Origin: Mermis nigrescens
Taxonomy: Eukaryota > Nematoda > Enoplea > Mermithida > Mermithidae
Direction of reading: 5' to 3'
Length of the DNA: 64,000 nucleotides
NCBI GenBank assembly: GCA_036768485.1
Contig: JAVLUZ010000154.1
Span: 1,751,308-1,815,307 of the forward strand
Both the position numbers and the translations under genes were made by a program. The notes beneath the pieces are model-generated. The model worked only from the letters and a program-made list of their open reading frames with translations, ran no database searches and was not told where the DNA came from. Each line of letters begins with the position of its first letter. The first letter of the stretch is position 1. Positions 34,086 to 45,538 of the stretch are shown here, piece by piece.

Positions 34086-34334
34086 GTGTCCAGTGCTTAA
34101 TATAAAGCTTATAAAATAAATCTCAAATCTGCGTTCTTGCTAATCACTTGCAACGTTAATTTATTCGATATTGTGGCTAGATAAATAATACAAAAGTTAT
34201 TTCCTATGATTATTTGCGATACTGCAACGAAAGACTGTGATTTCTATATAATGCATGCGTCCATTCAGTACCCTTCGGGCGTTTAATCCCACCAGACCAC
34301 CCGGATTTCATTCCTGCTCATTTAAACTGATAAC

Positions 34335-34464
34335 CATTAGGCATGAGAGGTTGAGGGTATGCACCAGTGTTCAATCAGAAACGTCGAAAATTGCGTTTTT
34401 CCAACATACCATAATTACTATTTTTTGACCCAAAAATATTGCAACGTGGCGCTGCTCAGCTATG
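34335..34464 (-). mobile_element. degenerate family A MITE
   Basis: CATTAGGCATGAGAGG to GCTGCTCAGCTATG with the block CAGAAACGTCGAAAATTGCG; flanks CTGATAAC and GCGATATC (5 of 8). Shortened. Confidence 0.65.
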
Positions 34465-35586
34465 GCGATATCTGCTTTTGCAGAGTGAGTGGTTCAGTTA
34501 TCTAGCCCAATGTTTTATCTTTGTTCGACAGGATGCTGCTTTCTTCTGCAGGTCCGCAGAATATACTTCGATTTTTGCGTTGCTTAGAAAAAGTTTGATT
34601 TTTAGCAGATCTTGCAGTTTAAGGCACAGGTAGGTTTTTTCTTTGATTTACTTACTTTCATTTTTCCTTTGTTTAGGAAATTTCTGAGTTTTAGCAAATT
34701 TTGTGACATTTGTAGATAGGAGCTTTTTCTAGTCCCCTCCTTTTACGTCCTTAATAATTCTTTGTTCCAAGTATATTCTGCCTTTTTTTTGTTCCATCGG
34801 AGCATTTTTTCTTGCTTAAATAAATGCATGAATAGGCACCTTCAGGCGCGAAGCGCCAGAAAAGTTTGCGTTTCGGGGGAAACATAGTAAATTATTTGAC
34901 GGAAAACGCGTGAAAAGTTTTTAAGGAATTAAAAACCTTAAACTAAGCTGGGCCCAAAAATCCACACCCGATAAAAGATCAAAAACAGACTATGACGATT
35001 TTTATGAAGGAGATTGATTGGTGGACGGAAACAATTTCCACTCCCTACGGAATTTATAATTTTCCACAAAAAAATCGTAGAAAACATATCGGTTTCACCC
35101 TTTTCTCGATCTTTTAGTTTCAGAGTCCTAAATTTTCTCAAACAACCGTTTTTAAGTCCATTTTTTGAGTTATATTGAATTTTTCTCGAGATTTTTTTCT
35201 TTATCATTTAGGAAAAATGAGCAAGTTAAGAAACGCCGGATAAATCGATCATTTTTTGGCGTTTTTCAAAAAAAAATACAAAAAATTTTTTGCTCGCCGC
35301 AGAATTCCCAAGCTATGCATTAAGTCAGGCTGGGCATTATTGCCCGCTGAAGGTAAGGCAGATAAGTACTGCGCGGCGTTTCGAAATTATGAAACATTTA
35401 CTACATCGTCTGCTTTTTTTCGAAATGATCTGCGATGTGGAATTTTTCAAAAGAAATCAAATTTTTCTCAAATTTTGTGCGAAAAAGTGCTAACGCTGTC
35501 TTAATTCGTTAAATACGAGCAAAAATACACACAAATGAATGGAGATGACTATAACTATATTTTTAAACCACGAATCAGACTACAAC

Positions 35587-36092
35587 CATAAATGGGCAGC
35601 ACCAAAATTTTGGGGAAGGGGTGCAAGATTTTTAAAGGTCAAAAGATGGTCTTAAAGATGGTGGTATGGTGAAAAAAACACCATTTTTTCAATGTTTCTC
35701 TTCGAGCACTATCCATTAGCATCAAAACATTGCGAAAAAAAACAAAACTTGAATTCTGGGGATATTTTGGTTTCTAAGGGGGATATTCGGCTTTCTGGGG
35801 GGTGCATACCACACCTGGGCGTGGGGGGGTTTAGGGGTATGCACCCCCCCCGAAATCAAAATACCCCCTCCAGCTTTCAATCTTTAAAATTTTCTTTCGT
35901 TTTTTTTTCGCAATTTTTTGATGCCAATGGATAGTGCTGGATGAGAAACGTCGAAAAATGGTGTTTTTTCGCCATACCACCATTCTTAAGGCAATTTTTT
36001 GACCTTTGAAAAATCTTGCACCCCCCCCCCAGAATTTTCTTGCTGCCCACGTATGGTGCATACCCCCGAAACCCTCCCCACGCCCACGTGTG
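35587..36092 (+). mobile_element. family A MITE containing a second A
   Basis: CATAAATGGGCAGC to GCCCACGTGTG; flanks ACTACAAC and GCTGCAAC (6 of 8). The outer copy is split near its right end. Confidence 0.88.
35810..36055 (-). mobile_element. family A MITE nested in A, opposite orientation
   Basis: CACACCTGGGCGTGGG to GCTGCCCACGTATG; exact TSD GTGCATAC (35802-35809, 36056-36063), a sequence belonging to family A itself. Confidence 0.94.
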
Positions 36093-36389
36093 GCTGCAAC
36101 CGCTAGAAAAAGCTACAAAATCGAGACGAAACAAAGTAGACGGATATTTGCGATTTTCGCGTGATCAAAAAAGAATTCAGCAGAAGAAATTTTCAATAAA
36201 TTTAGTTACAATGAAATGAATCGATTTTAAGTCGGAGTGACCGGTCTGACGCAGAATCTCAGAAAAATTAAAGGAAAGATTATTTTTAAAGCTATTCTGT
36301 ACTCTTTCTGACGTCACTTGACATTTTGTTACTTAGGCCCTCCAGGACTAAGTATTAGTCCTTGAGAACGTTTGATGGCCAGCCCCAAG

Positions 36390-36610
36390 CATACCTGGGC
36401 GTGGGAGGTTATGCAATCCCAAAAATCAAAATACCCCCCCCAGAATTCAATTTTTGAATTTTTTTGTTTTTTTCCGCAATTTTTTGATGTCCATGAATAG
36501 TACGTTGAAAAATGGTGTTTTTTTCGCCAAACCACCATTTTCAAGGCCATTTTTTGACCTTTGAAAAAATCATGCACCCCCCTCCACAACTTTGGTGCCG
36601 CTCACCTATG
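36390..36610 (-). mobile_element. family A MITE
   Basis: CATACCTGGGCGTGGG to CCGCTCACCTATG; exact TSD GCCCCAAG (36382-36389, 36611-36618). Confidence 0.94.
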
Positions 36611-36704
36611 GCCCCAAGCCTCCGAAACAGACCTAGTCTTATTAGCAAAATTACTGATTTCTTCTTCTGCGGGAAGGCATCAGACCATCATAGTTCCCAA
36701 CTAC

Positions 36705-37040
36705 AGGATTCCTTTGCACACGTGCAAGGGTACATTTTGTACATCTAAATTTAGTGTATCGTACAGTATTGAACAGTAACGCGTTCTGTATAGTAAAACT
36801 GGATTTTTCGACTTTTATCAGCGCAATTTAGTTAATTGATGTGTTTCTGACGATGAAAAATACAAAACTTTCAAAAAATGCTCGCCGGAAAATTTTGATA
36901 TTTTTGTCATTTCAATTAGAATTTGCGGCCTTTTTATCGACAAATATTGTTAGGGAAGCGGCGCGAAGCGCCAGAAAATTCAGTCATTTTCGCCAGCCAA
37001 AACTCACAAATTGTCAAATTTGTATAAAACAATTTTGACA
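36705..37040 (-). mobile_element. family E fragment
   Basis: Contains TGTACATCTAAATTTAGTG, ATCGTACAGTATTG and GCGGCGCGAAGCGCC in the E order, but both ends are eroded. Confidence 0.6.
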
Positions 37041-37131
37041 TATGTATTCATTTAATGAAAATTAAAGTTAAGTTTAGGCTAATAAACAGACAAGCAGTGC
37101 AAATTACTCACTTAGTAGAAGCGCTATAATA

Positions 37132-37774
37132 CAAGCGCGAATTTAGAAGGGGGCTGGGGAGGTGGCCATAGGTGGGCAGCACCAAAATCCTGGGGGTGTA
37201 AGATTCTTCAAAGGTAAAACATGGCCTTAAAAATGGTGATAGGGCGAAAACCAAAAAATTTAAAAATTGAATTCTGGAGGGAGCGTTGGAGGGAGGGGTA
37301 TTTCAATTTCTGGGGAGGGGCGTATTCGGCCTTATGGGAGGAATGCATACCCTCAACCCCCCCAAACGCCCACGTGTGAAGGCGGCCGCCCAGTCATTAA
37401 AAAATATTTGGGCGCTATAGAAAATAATGCCAGATTTTATGACGATCATTAATGACATTAACTGACATTCTTGGCGCGCTGAGAACTTTGTTTTTACATC
37501 AGGAGAGAAGTTTATGTACACAATAAGAATTTTCAGTTTCTAAAGTGATATCGAGTATTTTCAGTGCTTTGTGTCGATGTTTGCACTAATTTTGTGCCTT
37601 TTTCGCAGAAAACTTTAGAAAATTGTTCACTTTCTCCGAACCCTATCGAAAGACAGCAAAAAACCGCTAGTTCAAGCATAATAGACAATTTTTTCTGACA
37701 GTTTTCGTTGACACTTTTAGGAAAATTTGGGGTCCCACCTCCTCTGCCAGAAATTCCTGGTGGATCCGCCGCAG
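37132..37774 (+). mobile_element. family C element with nested A
   Basis: CAAGCGCGAATTTAGAAGG to GGATCCGCCGCAG; flanks CTATAATA and CTAGGATA (6 of 8). The A copy splits its GGTGGC/GGCCGCC core. Confidence 0.8.
37167..37378 (+). mobile_element. family A MITE nested in C
   Basis: CATAGGTGGGCAGC to GCCCACGTGTG, internally deleted; TSD GAGGTGGC / AAGGCGGC (6 of 8). Confidence 0.87.
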
Positions 37775-37943
37775 CTAGGATATATTGGCTGAGTTAAAGC
37801 TATATGAGAACGATAACGGAGAAAAAAAGATTAATGATCGCGAAGCGGCGGATTTTAGAAATTTAGAAATTTGTTCATTTTTTTGTCCTTCAAAAAACCT
37901 TTGAACACGTACAAAGACGGTTCCGAAAAGTTTCTGTACATCG

Positions 37944-38483
37944 CAGTGGCGTAACTGTTGGGGGATTATGAAGGACTAGCCCCCCAAATCTTCAGGCACG
38001 TAGCTGTGGGGGAATGGGGGTGGTCCGGACCCCCCCCCAAATTCGGAAAAAACCGGAAAAATAGGACTTTCTACACGTTATTCTGTGCTATTTTTGGTTT
38101 AGACCCCCAAAATTGGTGTTGGTCCCCCCAAAATAGGAGGGCCAGCTACGTGCCTACAAATCTTGAACGTATGAATTTGTTTACAAGAGTCTTTAAGAGG
38201 AAAAATTGGAGATTCTTAAAGTGTATCTGAAAGACCGCTGATATAGATTTTATCACGCTTTTAAGCTAATAAGCTCAAAATTTTTGGGCAGCTTCGCGCC
38301 TAATTGAATTTGTATACAACATTTGTTCAATGTAATTGGAATCAACTCTGATTTTTTAGAATTTTTTCCTTTTTTCATGTGTAGATCTGGTCGAGAAAAG
38401 CTAAAAAATACCATCATTTTTTGCCTGAGATATCCAACTTCAAAATTTTCGTCTCCCAAATAAGAAGGCCAGCTACGCCACTG
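37944..38483 (+). mobile_element. family J hAT-type MITE with nested B
   Basis: CAGTGGCGTAACTGTTGG to GGCCAGCTACGCCACTG; exact TSD GTACATCG (37936-37943, 38484-38491). Confidence 0.94.
37993..38156 (-). mobile_element. family B MITE nested in J
   Basis: CAGGCACGTAGCTGTGGG to CAGCTACGTGCCTA; exact TSD CAAATCTT (37985-37992, 38157-38164). Third level of nesting: B in J in E. Confidence 0.94.
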
Positions 38484-38830
38484 GTACATCGAGAAATATC
38501 TTTGCCGAATCCGATGAAAATTATATGATTCTCATCCAAAAATTAGCAGAATAGACGGTCTGAGGGTCAGTCAGAGACAAAATATCAGGAATTTCTAGCT
38601 TTGTCAAGCGAAATAAACTCAAAAAGTAGCTAAAAAGAATAAACGGCCTTAAATTTACCCCGTTTGAAAAAGATTTCAAATTCATTCGTAGAAAATTTTG
38701 ATTTTTATGTTTTTTTGCCTAGAATTTTTTCTTAAAATCATTTTCTTTTGGTTCCAAAAGCTGATTGTCTCCGAAATGTACTCTGAAAAAAAGCTAGATC
38801 CCGATACTACCTAAAAATTCTTGGCTGTCA

Positions 38831-39509
38831 CACGGTTTTTTTTGGTATTCGGCAAACATTTTTCGCGATGTACAAAGACTTTTGGGGACCGTCTTTGTAC
38901 ATGTACAAAGATTTTTTGGAAGACAAAAACTGCAGAAAAGGTTCGAAATTCGCAAAAATTCTCGAAGCAATGCGCGCTGAAATGAGCAATAAATTGCATT
39001 TTGAAAGGAAAAATGCCAAATTTTTTGGCGCTTCCCGCCGTTTTGAACTGATTACTACTGATGTTTGCCCTCAGAAACCTAGAAATTGCTAAAATACGTA
39101 ACCAAAGGTCGAACAACTCTGTTTTTGCCACACTAAAATCGCTACTGTACCACACATGGGCGTGGGGGTTTAGGGGTATGCACCCCCAGAAGTTGAAATA
39201 CCCCTCCCAGAAATCAAAATACCCCCCAGAAAATTTTTTTCGCCTTTTTAGCAATTTTTTAATGCCATTGGATAGTGCTTGCGAGAAACGTCGAAAAATG
39301 GTGTTTTTTTCGCCATACAAACCACTTTTAAGACAATTTTTTGACCTTTAAAAATTTTTTCACCCCTCCCCCAAAATTTTGGTGCTGCCCACCTATGTAC
39401 TGTACCATATTATAGTACCCAGAAATTTCTGTGTACGAGATGTACAAAGACTTTTAGGGACCATCTTTTGTACATGATACAAACGGACCTTATACAAAAA
39501 AAAACACTG
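38831..39509 (+). mobile_element. family E MITE with nested A
   Basis: CACGGTTTTTTTTGGTATTCGG to AAAAAAACACTG, with TGTACATGTACAAAG motifs; flanks GGCTGTCA and GGTCGTCG (5 of 8). Confidence 0.85.
39151..39397 (-). mobile_element. family A MITE nested in E
   Basis: CACACATGGGCGTGGG to GCTGCCCACCTATG; exact TSD TACTGTAC (39143-39150, 39398-39405). The E sequence is continuous once the insertion is removed. Confidence 0.95.
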
Positions 39510-39650
39510 GGTCGTCGCCATTTCACTGATCCATTTCTTAAAATAGCGGAAATCAAAAGTTGTCAAATTGTTTAAATGAAACCTCGATTCGGCCGCAAAT
39601 AAAGCAAAATTATTTAGAATAAAAACAAAACCCTGGATAAGCATCTCAAC

Positions 39651-40160
39651 CATAGGTGGGCGCCACCAAAGTTCTGGGTGGGGGTGCGAGATTTTTCAAA
39701 GGTCGAAAATTCCCTAAAAATGGTGGTGTGGCGAAAAACACCATTTTTCGACGTTTCTCATCGAGCACTACCCATTGGCATCAAAAAATTGCCAAAAAAA
39801 ACAAAAAATGTCAAAAATTGAATTTCAGGGGTGAGAGGGTATGTTGGTTTCTGAGGGGTGCATACCATAGGGTGTGCAGCACCAAAATTCTGGGGGGAAT
39901 TTTCAAAGGTCAAAAAATGGTCTTAAAAGTGGTCGTATGGCGAAAAAATCACCATTTTTCGACGTTTCTCATCGAGCACTATCCAAAGGCATCAAAAATT
40001 CGCTAAAAAAGCAAAAAATTTCACAAATTCGAATTCTGGGGGGTTATTTTGATTTCTGGTTGGGGTATTTCAACTTCTGGGGGTGCATACCCCCCAAACC
40101 CCCCCCCCCTCACGCCCATGTGTGGTGCATACCCTCCTAAACACCCCACGCTCAGGTATG
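39651..40160 (+). mobile_element. family A MITE containing a second A
   Basis: CATAGGTGGGCGCC to ACGCTCAGGTATG; exact TSD ATCTCAAC (39643-39650, 40161-40168). Confidence 0.95.
39866..40124 (+). mobile_element. family A MITE nested in A, same orientation
   Basis: CATAGGGTGTGCAGC to GCCCATGTGTG; exact TSD GTGCATAC (39858-39865, 40125-40132), the same internal A site as at 35802. Confidence 0.95.
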
Positions 40161-40439
40161 ATCTCAACTCAAAAACGATTCAGCTGAGTGATGAGACTTC
40201 TTGAGACCTACAAAAAACAACTTTATCTTAGGTCAAAAGGATGAAAAGAAGGGTGAAGATTTAAAAAATGAAAATTATAACTTTTGTAACTGAATTTCCA
40301 CGAAAACCAATGACGAAAATTCAAAGAATAAATGGGAAAAAATTGGAAAAATTGAAAATAATGAATAATCACCAAAAAGAATGATAAGGAATAAAGTCAA
40401 TGGGTTCAAAATTTTAAATGAAGGGTAGTAGGCATAAAC

Positions 40440-40590
40440 GGACGGTAACAAAATTCTAGAAATGAGGCCGAATTGCCAAAAATAGCACCAAAAATTCAAT
40501 CTTTGCGGTCTATCGATTTTAAGGGAGTCTTTCAGATTCTGGAGGGTATAGATTTCCCCCACCCAGACCCTACAACAATGTGTGGTATTA
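40440..40590. mobile_element. possible degenerate MITE
   Basis: AACGGACGGTAACAAAATTCTAG followed by GGAGGGTATAGATTTCCCCC and ACAATGTGTGG suggests a decayed A- or I-like copy. No TSD. Confidence 0.35.
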
Positions 40591-40828
40591 GGTCGCTTTT
40601 CGGACAGGGGAATGATAAGAAGCTTTATTTTTGTCAAAAAAGTTTTTCGCTCACTTTATTTTTATTTTAATTTTATTAACAAATTGTTCATCGAAAATTA
40701 TAGTATTTTTTATTTAAGAGTTTTATGAAAAAGATTATTTTAATTTTTTTGATCGAAAACTTGTTTTTTGAAAGAAGTTCCGAAAACCTAAACAAGAGGC
40801 AAAAGAGGGCATAAGAGGGATGTCGAAG

Positions 40829-41060
40829 AAGAGCATCCTACAAAGCCCCCTACCAGAAATTTTTTCACCGCCCTCCCTCCACAGAATTCGCTATTTTCCG
40901 AAAGTTTCCGAAAAATTTGTAAAAAAGATGCCGTTTTTAGCCATCTATTTGCTCAAAAGTGTCAAATTTTCGTGCCTCGCGCCATATACTCATTTTTTGA
41001 CCGTACCGTCGACTTTTTTGGTTTTTTCGAAATTTTTTCATCTTTTTACGCCTTATAAAG
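40829..41060 (+). mobile_element. family F fragment
   Basis: TTTTTTCACCGCCCTCCC, ATCTATTTGCTCAAAAGTG and CGCGCCATATACTCA in F order, lacking both ends. Confidence 0.75.
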
Positions 41061-41103
41061 GTTTAGGAAAAGCCGAAAATGCGACAATTACGAAGGATGT
41101 AAG

Positions 41104-41290
41104 CAGGGGCGGATTTGGGGGCCGGGGGCGGCCGCCCCCGCATTGGCCCAAAATAGTGCGCAAAATTAAGGATTTTTTGAGCGATTTTTAGCGATTTTTG
41201 GGTCAAAACGGCTAATTTTTCCGCCCAAGTCATGGTTCCGCCCCCCTTCGGGGTACCGCTCCCCTTAGGAAAATCCTGGATCCGCCTCTG
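41104..41290 (+). mobile_element. family C hAT-type MITE, type copy
   Basis: CAGGGGCGGATTTGGGGG to GGATCCGCCTCTG with core GGGGGCGGCCGCCCCC; TSD GATGTAAG / GATGCAAG (41096-41103, 41291-41298). Confidence 0.93.
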
Positions 41291-41538
41291 GATGCAAGGG
41301 GGTAATAAAGCGTACGGTCAATAAAGTAAAAACGTACAGCAAAAGGCGACGAGCGAGTCGTAAAAATGGCGATTCGAGCTCGCCCCCTAATACGTTTGGT
41401 GATAAGTCGAAAATCATAATCATAAAAAATGATAAATAGAAAAATATAATAATAAAAAATAAAAAATTAAAAACAAAAATAATCATAAAAAATCAAAATC
41501 ATAAAAAAAGAAACATAAAATCGCAACCAAAATCATAC

Positions 41539-41821
41539 CTTTTCATTTTGCGGACTCGATTCAACGTCCACCTGACAATAACGCACCGATAAATCGACGG
41601 TGTTCGAATCGCCGGCCAATTCGGGTTCGGTGCCCAGGCGGGGTTCCAAAAGGACGAATCGTTTAGAACATTGCGACAAAATGACCCGGACGCCGTCGAA
41701 ATCGGGCGCAATGAAATGCGAATAGGCGGTGATCAGGGACGGACTCTCCCATTTGTTCAACGCCATCAAATAGCCGTTGCCGCTCGACGAATCGGAACTT
41801 TGGTCGCCGTTGGTCGTATAT
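41539..41821 (-). CDS. ITFG2: ITFG2 exon 4
   Basis: Exon following CTATCAAG; its first base completes the Arg codon begun in exon 3. It reads through GNGYLMALNKWESPSLITAY and SHFIAPDFDGVRVILSQCS, then KRFVLLEPRLG. This matches the ITFG2 propeller segment [20 protein letters not shown] followed by LPELMVSQPGCAYAIL. The donor is GAAAAG|GTATGA in phase 0, compatible with exon 5. The intron to exon 5 is about 10.9 kb and is almost entirely filled with transposons. Confidence 0.85.
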
Positions 41822-41913
41822 CTTGATAGCGGTTAAAAGTGAACAACAAACGGCCCGAGTCACTTTCAGACACGCGCAGCTTAGTAATTTTGGGGCTTCC
41901 AGACTTGCATAAC

Positions 41914-42467
41914 CAGGGCCGTATTTGGAGGGGGCGGGAAGGGCCGCCCCCCCCTGCCCCGGAAATGAAAAATAATTTTTGAAACACACAAGGGTCCTCC
42001 GAGAGGAAAAAATTGACAATTCTCAAAGTAGGTCTAAAACACCACCAAAACAGGTTTCTAGCGTACTTTTGAGCTACATAATAAACTCGAAATTTTTCGG
42101 CGCTTCGCGCCGGATTTATCGTTTATGTATAGTTTTTCTCTTCTGAATTATTCATTTTCTGTATTGTTTTTCGTTGTAAATGACAAAGATTAATTACAAA
42201 GACAGAAGTTAAGAAATTGTACGTCGATGGAATGATGAGAAATCAATTGTGTAGATTGTTTAAACGATACATAGATTTGTGTAATACGAGTATATAATAA
42301 AGAGAAAATTTTAAGATTTTCCTTGAAATTTTTTAACCATTGCACAGAGCTCGTTGAGATATGCTCAAAAATGCCTTTATTTTTGCCCATCTGCTGATAT
42401 TTCTCGAAATATTTGAACGCAAAATTTTCGGCCCCCTTCTCGAAATAAAATCCCGGATACGGGCTTG
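41914..42467 (+). mobile_element. family H hAT-type element, type copy
   Basis: CAGGGCCGTATTTGGAGG to CCGGATACGGGCTTG; TSD TGCATAAC / TGCACAAC (41906-41913, 42468-42475). Contains a TCGGCGCTTCGCGCC hairpin motif. Lies 92 bp upstream of ITFG2 exon 4. Confidence 0.92.
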
Positions 42468-42475
42468 TGCACAAC

Positions 42476-42670
42476 CATGCACGTAACAGGGGGATGGGGA
42501 TCTCCCAACCCAAAGTCGGAGAGCCCCGTCCCCACCGAAGCCAGAAAACTGTTGACTCACCCCGATTTCTGGAAAAAACCTAAATTTGTTAACCGTTCTT
42601 AGGCGTTTTTTTGGCCAAAAATTTGAGGTCATTGACCCCCACCCGCCAGTTTCGAGCCGTTACATGTATG
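42476..42670 (-). mobile_element. family D MITE abutting H
   Basis: CATGCACGTAACAGGG to CCGTTACATGTATG; TSD TGCACAAC / TGCATAAC (42468-42475, 42671-42678). The left TSD is also the right TSD of H. Confidence 0.92.
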
Positions 42671-42678
42671 TGCATAAC

Positions 42679-42992
42679 ATCGTGCTTTTAGAGGAGTTGA
42701 AATTTTGAAGTGCTTTATAGGGCTAAAAGAATAGGGCACACGCGTCAAAAACATCATTCTTCGGCGTTTCTGACGATGCTATTTTTTAGAGCTGAAAAAC
42801 ATGATATAAATTTTGAAAAAAGTAACAAAATCGAATGAACTGATGAATATAATCAAAAAATGAGTATATGACACGAAGCGCCGAAAAAATGACACTTTCG
42901 AAAAAATATATGGCTTTAAACGCTTAAAGCAGCACCTTTTCAAATTTTCTGGGAGGACAAGCCCTCCCCACAACCCCCCAAGATCATGCATG
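42679..42992 (-). mobile_element. family F MITE, left end unclear
   Basis: Right end CCCCCCAAGATCATGCATG is the inverted F start. Interior has CGTCAAAAACATC, GACGATGCTATTTTTTAG and a CGAAGCGCCG motif. The left end merges with the D flank. Confidence 0.75.
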
Positions 42993-43220
42993 GCCACTCC
43001 GCGCGATTAAGCATTGTTTACATCTTGCATTACACATTCGAATCTTCACACCTTGACTTCACATAGTTCACCAGTGTCAATCAAGTAATCTTATTCGCTG
43101 CACGGATGTTTACGCTTTACACTATATCTTCAAAGCTTCACACCATACCATACCATACACTTTACACTAGCGCTCACCAAATAGTCTTAGTGGTCCAGTG
43201 CGAGTATACATTGTTCACCG

Positions 43221-43613
43221 CATGCGCACAGCGCGGGGATTTGGATGGAGTTGAAACTGAAAATTTGTTCTAAGGATCTGTTATGGGGCTTAAAAACAAT
43301 AAATATAATCAAAATTACAATTTTTAGGCGTTTCGGACGTTATTCCTTCTAGGACATAAAAATATTTAACAATTGCTTAAAAATGAAAAGTTAAATTAAT
43401 TGAAGTAAATTGAGCCTAAGAATGAGTAAATGGCGCTCTTTAGAGCCAAAAGATCGTTGAAACGCTTATAAGTTAAAATCACGCGCATTCTACGATTTTT
43501 TTTGAAAAACCAAAAATTTTAGGGGTCTAAAAAAATGAGGGAGGCGGTGAAAATCTTCTTGAAGAAATTGAATCCCTCCCCGAATCCTCTCCTTTCCCTT
43601 AAAATCATGAAAG
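43221..43613 (-). mobile_element. family F MITE, diverged
   Basis: CATGCGCACAGCGCGGGG at the left and CTTAAAATCATGAAAG at the right. Interior parallels other F copies. No convincing TSD. Confidence 0.7.
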
Positions 43614-43692
43614 GTGTCCACACGTTGGATTTTGCACTATGCAAACTTCTGCCCTGATCTAAGTTTACCGAAGTTGGCCGACCCCTCTTATC

Positions 43693-43939
43693 CACACGTG
43701 GGCGTGCGGGGGAGGGGGGTTTGAGGGTATGCATCTTCCCAGAAGGCTGAATACCCCCATAAATCAAAATACTGCCCCCAGAATCCAATTTTTACATTTT
43801 TTCGTTTTTTTCGCAATTTTTTGATGTCAATGGAGAAACGTTGAAAAATGGTGATTTTCGCCATACCACCATCTTTAAGACCATTTTTTGACCCTTGAAA
43901 AATCTTGTACCCCCAGAATTGTGGTGCTGCCCACCTATG
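43693..43939 (-). mobile_element. family A MITE
   Basis: CACACGTGGGCGTGCGGG to GCTGCCCACCTATG; TSD CTCTTATC / CACTTATC (7 of 8). Confidence 0.93.
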
Positions 43940-44281
43940 CACTTATCCCAAAAAAGTTTAAATCTCTTACAGCTCAAATTTCGAGCGAGCGTAGCTTTTT
44001 TAAAGCGTTTTTGCTTGATTAAGTTAAAAATTCGAAATTGATTTCTTGGCTGCACCCGCTACTCGAAACGTTATGTTGTTAACACTGCCTGAAATTTCAT
44101 ATTGCAATGAAACGTCTTCAACTTTCTCATAAGAATAGCTTAGGTTACACTGATTGATAGTACGGAGATTTTCGAATATTATTTTTTCGTGGGCAGTGAA
44201 AATTTTCACACTGATAAACGAGATCTTTTCGGCTGAAATAAACTTCATTTTTACTGATGATAACTCCGCACACTCCAACAC

Positions 44282-44497
44282 CACATGTGTGCGTGGGGTG
44301 GGGGGTTGGGTGGGTAGGCATGCCCACCTCAGAATTCAATTTGTGAAATTTTTTTGTAATTTTTCGTAATTTTTTTATGCTAATGGATAGTGCTCGATGA
44401 GAAACGTTGAAAAATGGTGTTTTTTCGCTATACCACCATTTTCGACTTTTGAAATATCTTGAACCCCCTCACAGAAATTTGGCGCCGCCCACCTATG
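44282..44497 (-). mobile_element. family A MITE close to ITFG2 exon 3
   Basis: CACATGTGTGCGTGGGG to GCCGCCCACCTATG; exact TSD TCCAACAC (44274-44281, 44498-44505). In ITFG2 intron 3, 78 bp downstream of exon 3. Confidence 0.94.
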
Positions 44498-44575
44498 TCC
44501 AACACCGATTATTATACCGAGCAAGCTACTGCAATTGATATAAACGTAAAACATAATCTTAAGGGTTTAACGCAC

Positions 44576-44711
44576 CTGTACGTTCGAACGACCCGATCTG
44601 TCAACGCAACGATTAATTCTTGACAAAAATCACCGTCGACGTCGGTAATAGCAGCCGATTTAATGTTCGATTGAAGCGGCTGAGCTAAGCATAGCTGCAA
44701 CTGGGAACGAC
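44576..44711 (-). CDS. ITFG2: ITFG2 exon 3
   Basis: Exon with acceptor TTTAATCTTTAAG and donor TACAG|GTGCGT. It reads LAQPLQSNIKSAAITDVDGD and then FCQELIVALTDRVVRTYR. The calcium-loop-like DVDGD and the DRVVR motif match ITFG2 ([20 protein letters not shown], then RVVRAFR) very closely, and this is the most diagnostic exon of the gene. It is entered in phase 1 and left in phase 2, consistent with exons 2 and 4. A family A MITE ends 79 bp on its downstream side at 44497. Confidence 0.92.
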
Positions 44712-45084
44712 CTTAAAGATTAAATATTTTTTCAAACATTTTTTCATATTTTTAGATTTGTTTTTTGCGATTCTGAATAATATTAGCGTCATATTGATAA
44801 ATTTCATCTTCTGTAGCGTACTTTACGCGAATTTTCGCGTCTCTAACAATTCTGAGTAAATATTGTACGTTTTTCAACGATTAAAGCAATTTTATATCAT
44901 AAAAATAAAATGACTGCGAATTACTCCTACATGCAAATACACTTTTGCGCGTTACTTATGAAGACTCAAACAATTTTGTTGGATTTAAGTGGTCATTTTA
45001 GGGAGTTAAACGGCCTGTTCTAGTCAGAAATGACTAACTAAAAGGGGTCATTAATAAAAAGGCACTTTTAACAATTTTGCATAC

Positions 45085-45238
45085 CTTGAGAAACACGAAA
45101 AACATGACACGCGCCATCTGCGGAAATAACAGTCAAAACTGGCCTATTTTTATTCAGCAAATCACCGCAAGCCAAGGCTGTTATTAGACCCAATCGCGAT
45201 GTAGCGCGAAACGGTTCGCCGTCGAGATCGTCTTCCGG
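45085..45238 (-). CDS. ITFG2: ITFG2 exon 2
   Basis: Exon between GCTTTTTAG and CAAG|GTATGC. The frame reads PEDDLDGEPFRATSRLGLIT and then ALACGDLLNKNRPVLTVISA, DGACHVFRV. It parallels the ITFG2 segment that runs [20 protein letters not shown] followed by EGWFHLFDL. It enters in phase 0 and leaves in phase 1. This exon is too short and too interrupted to show as a long ORF. Confidence 0.87.
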
Positions 45239-45538
45239 CTAAAAAGCAATAATAAGCGATGAGAAGCTAAAACAACGGTCTAACTTAAATCATTAAATTG
45301 CAAGAGCTGAGAGTAAACGCAAATTTCTTTTTATTTGCCGAAAATGCAAAAAACTTCAGCATTTTTTTGACCAAGAATAACTTAGTTATAAATTCATGGC
45401 TGAAACTTAATATATGTAGTATGAGACAGGCATAACTCGGTAGGTTGGGGGGAGTAATAAAAAAACAGAAAAAGGTAAAAATTAGGAATGTTGACGTGAA
45501 GTACTGTAACTAAAATAAAAGATATTTTGCTCGGGGAC

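Larger units (their letters stand above)
33357..34816. mobile_element. fold-back element with about 265-bp inverted arms
   Basis: The left arm (33357-33622: AGCAAGAAAAAATGCTCCGA ... AAGTATATTCTGCGG) is inverted at 34550-34816 (CCGCAGAATATACTT ... TCGGAGCATTTTTTCTTGC) with few changes. The spacer holds a family A copy with a nested B and a degenerate A. Flanking TSDs were not resolved. Confidence 0.83.
37800..38515 (-). mobile_element. family E fragment split by J
   Basis: AACACGTACAAAGACGG on the left and TATCTTTGCCGAATCC on the right of the J element are the right half of an E copy. Confidence 0.7.

Noticed and set aside
38811..39320. 169-codon minus-strand ORF
   Set aside because: It runs through family E and a nested A element; no protein family and no conservation expected.
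40820..41191. 123-codon plus-strand ORF
   Set aside because: Covers a family F fragment and the start of a C element; no domain recognised.
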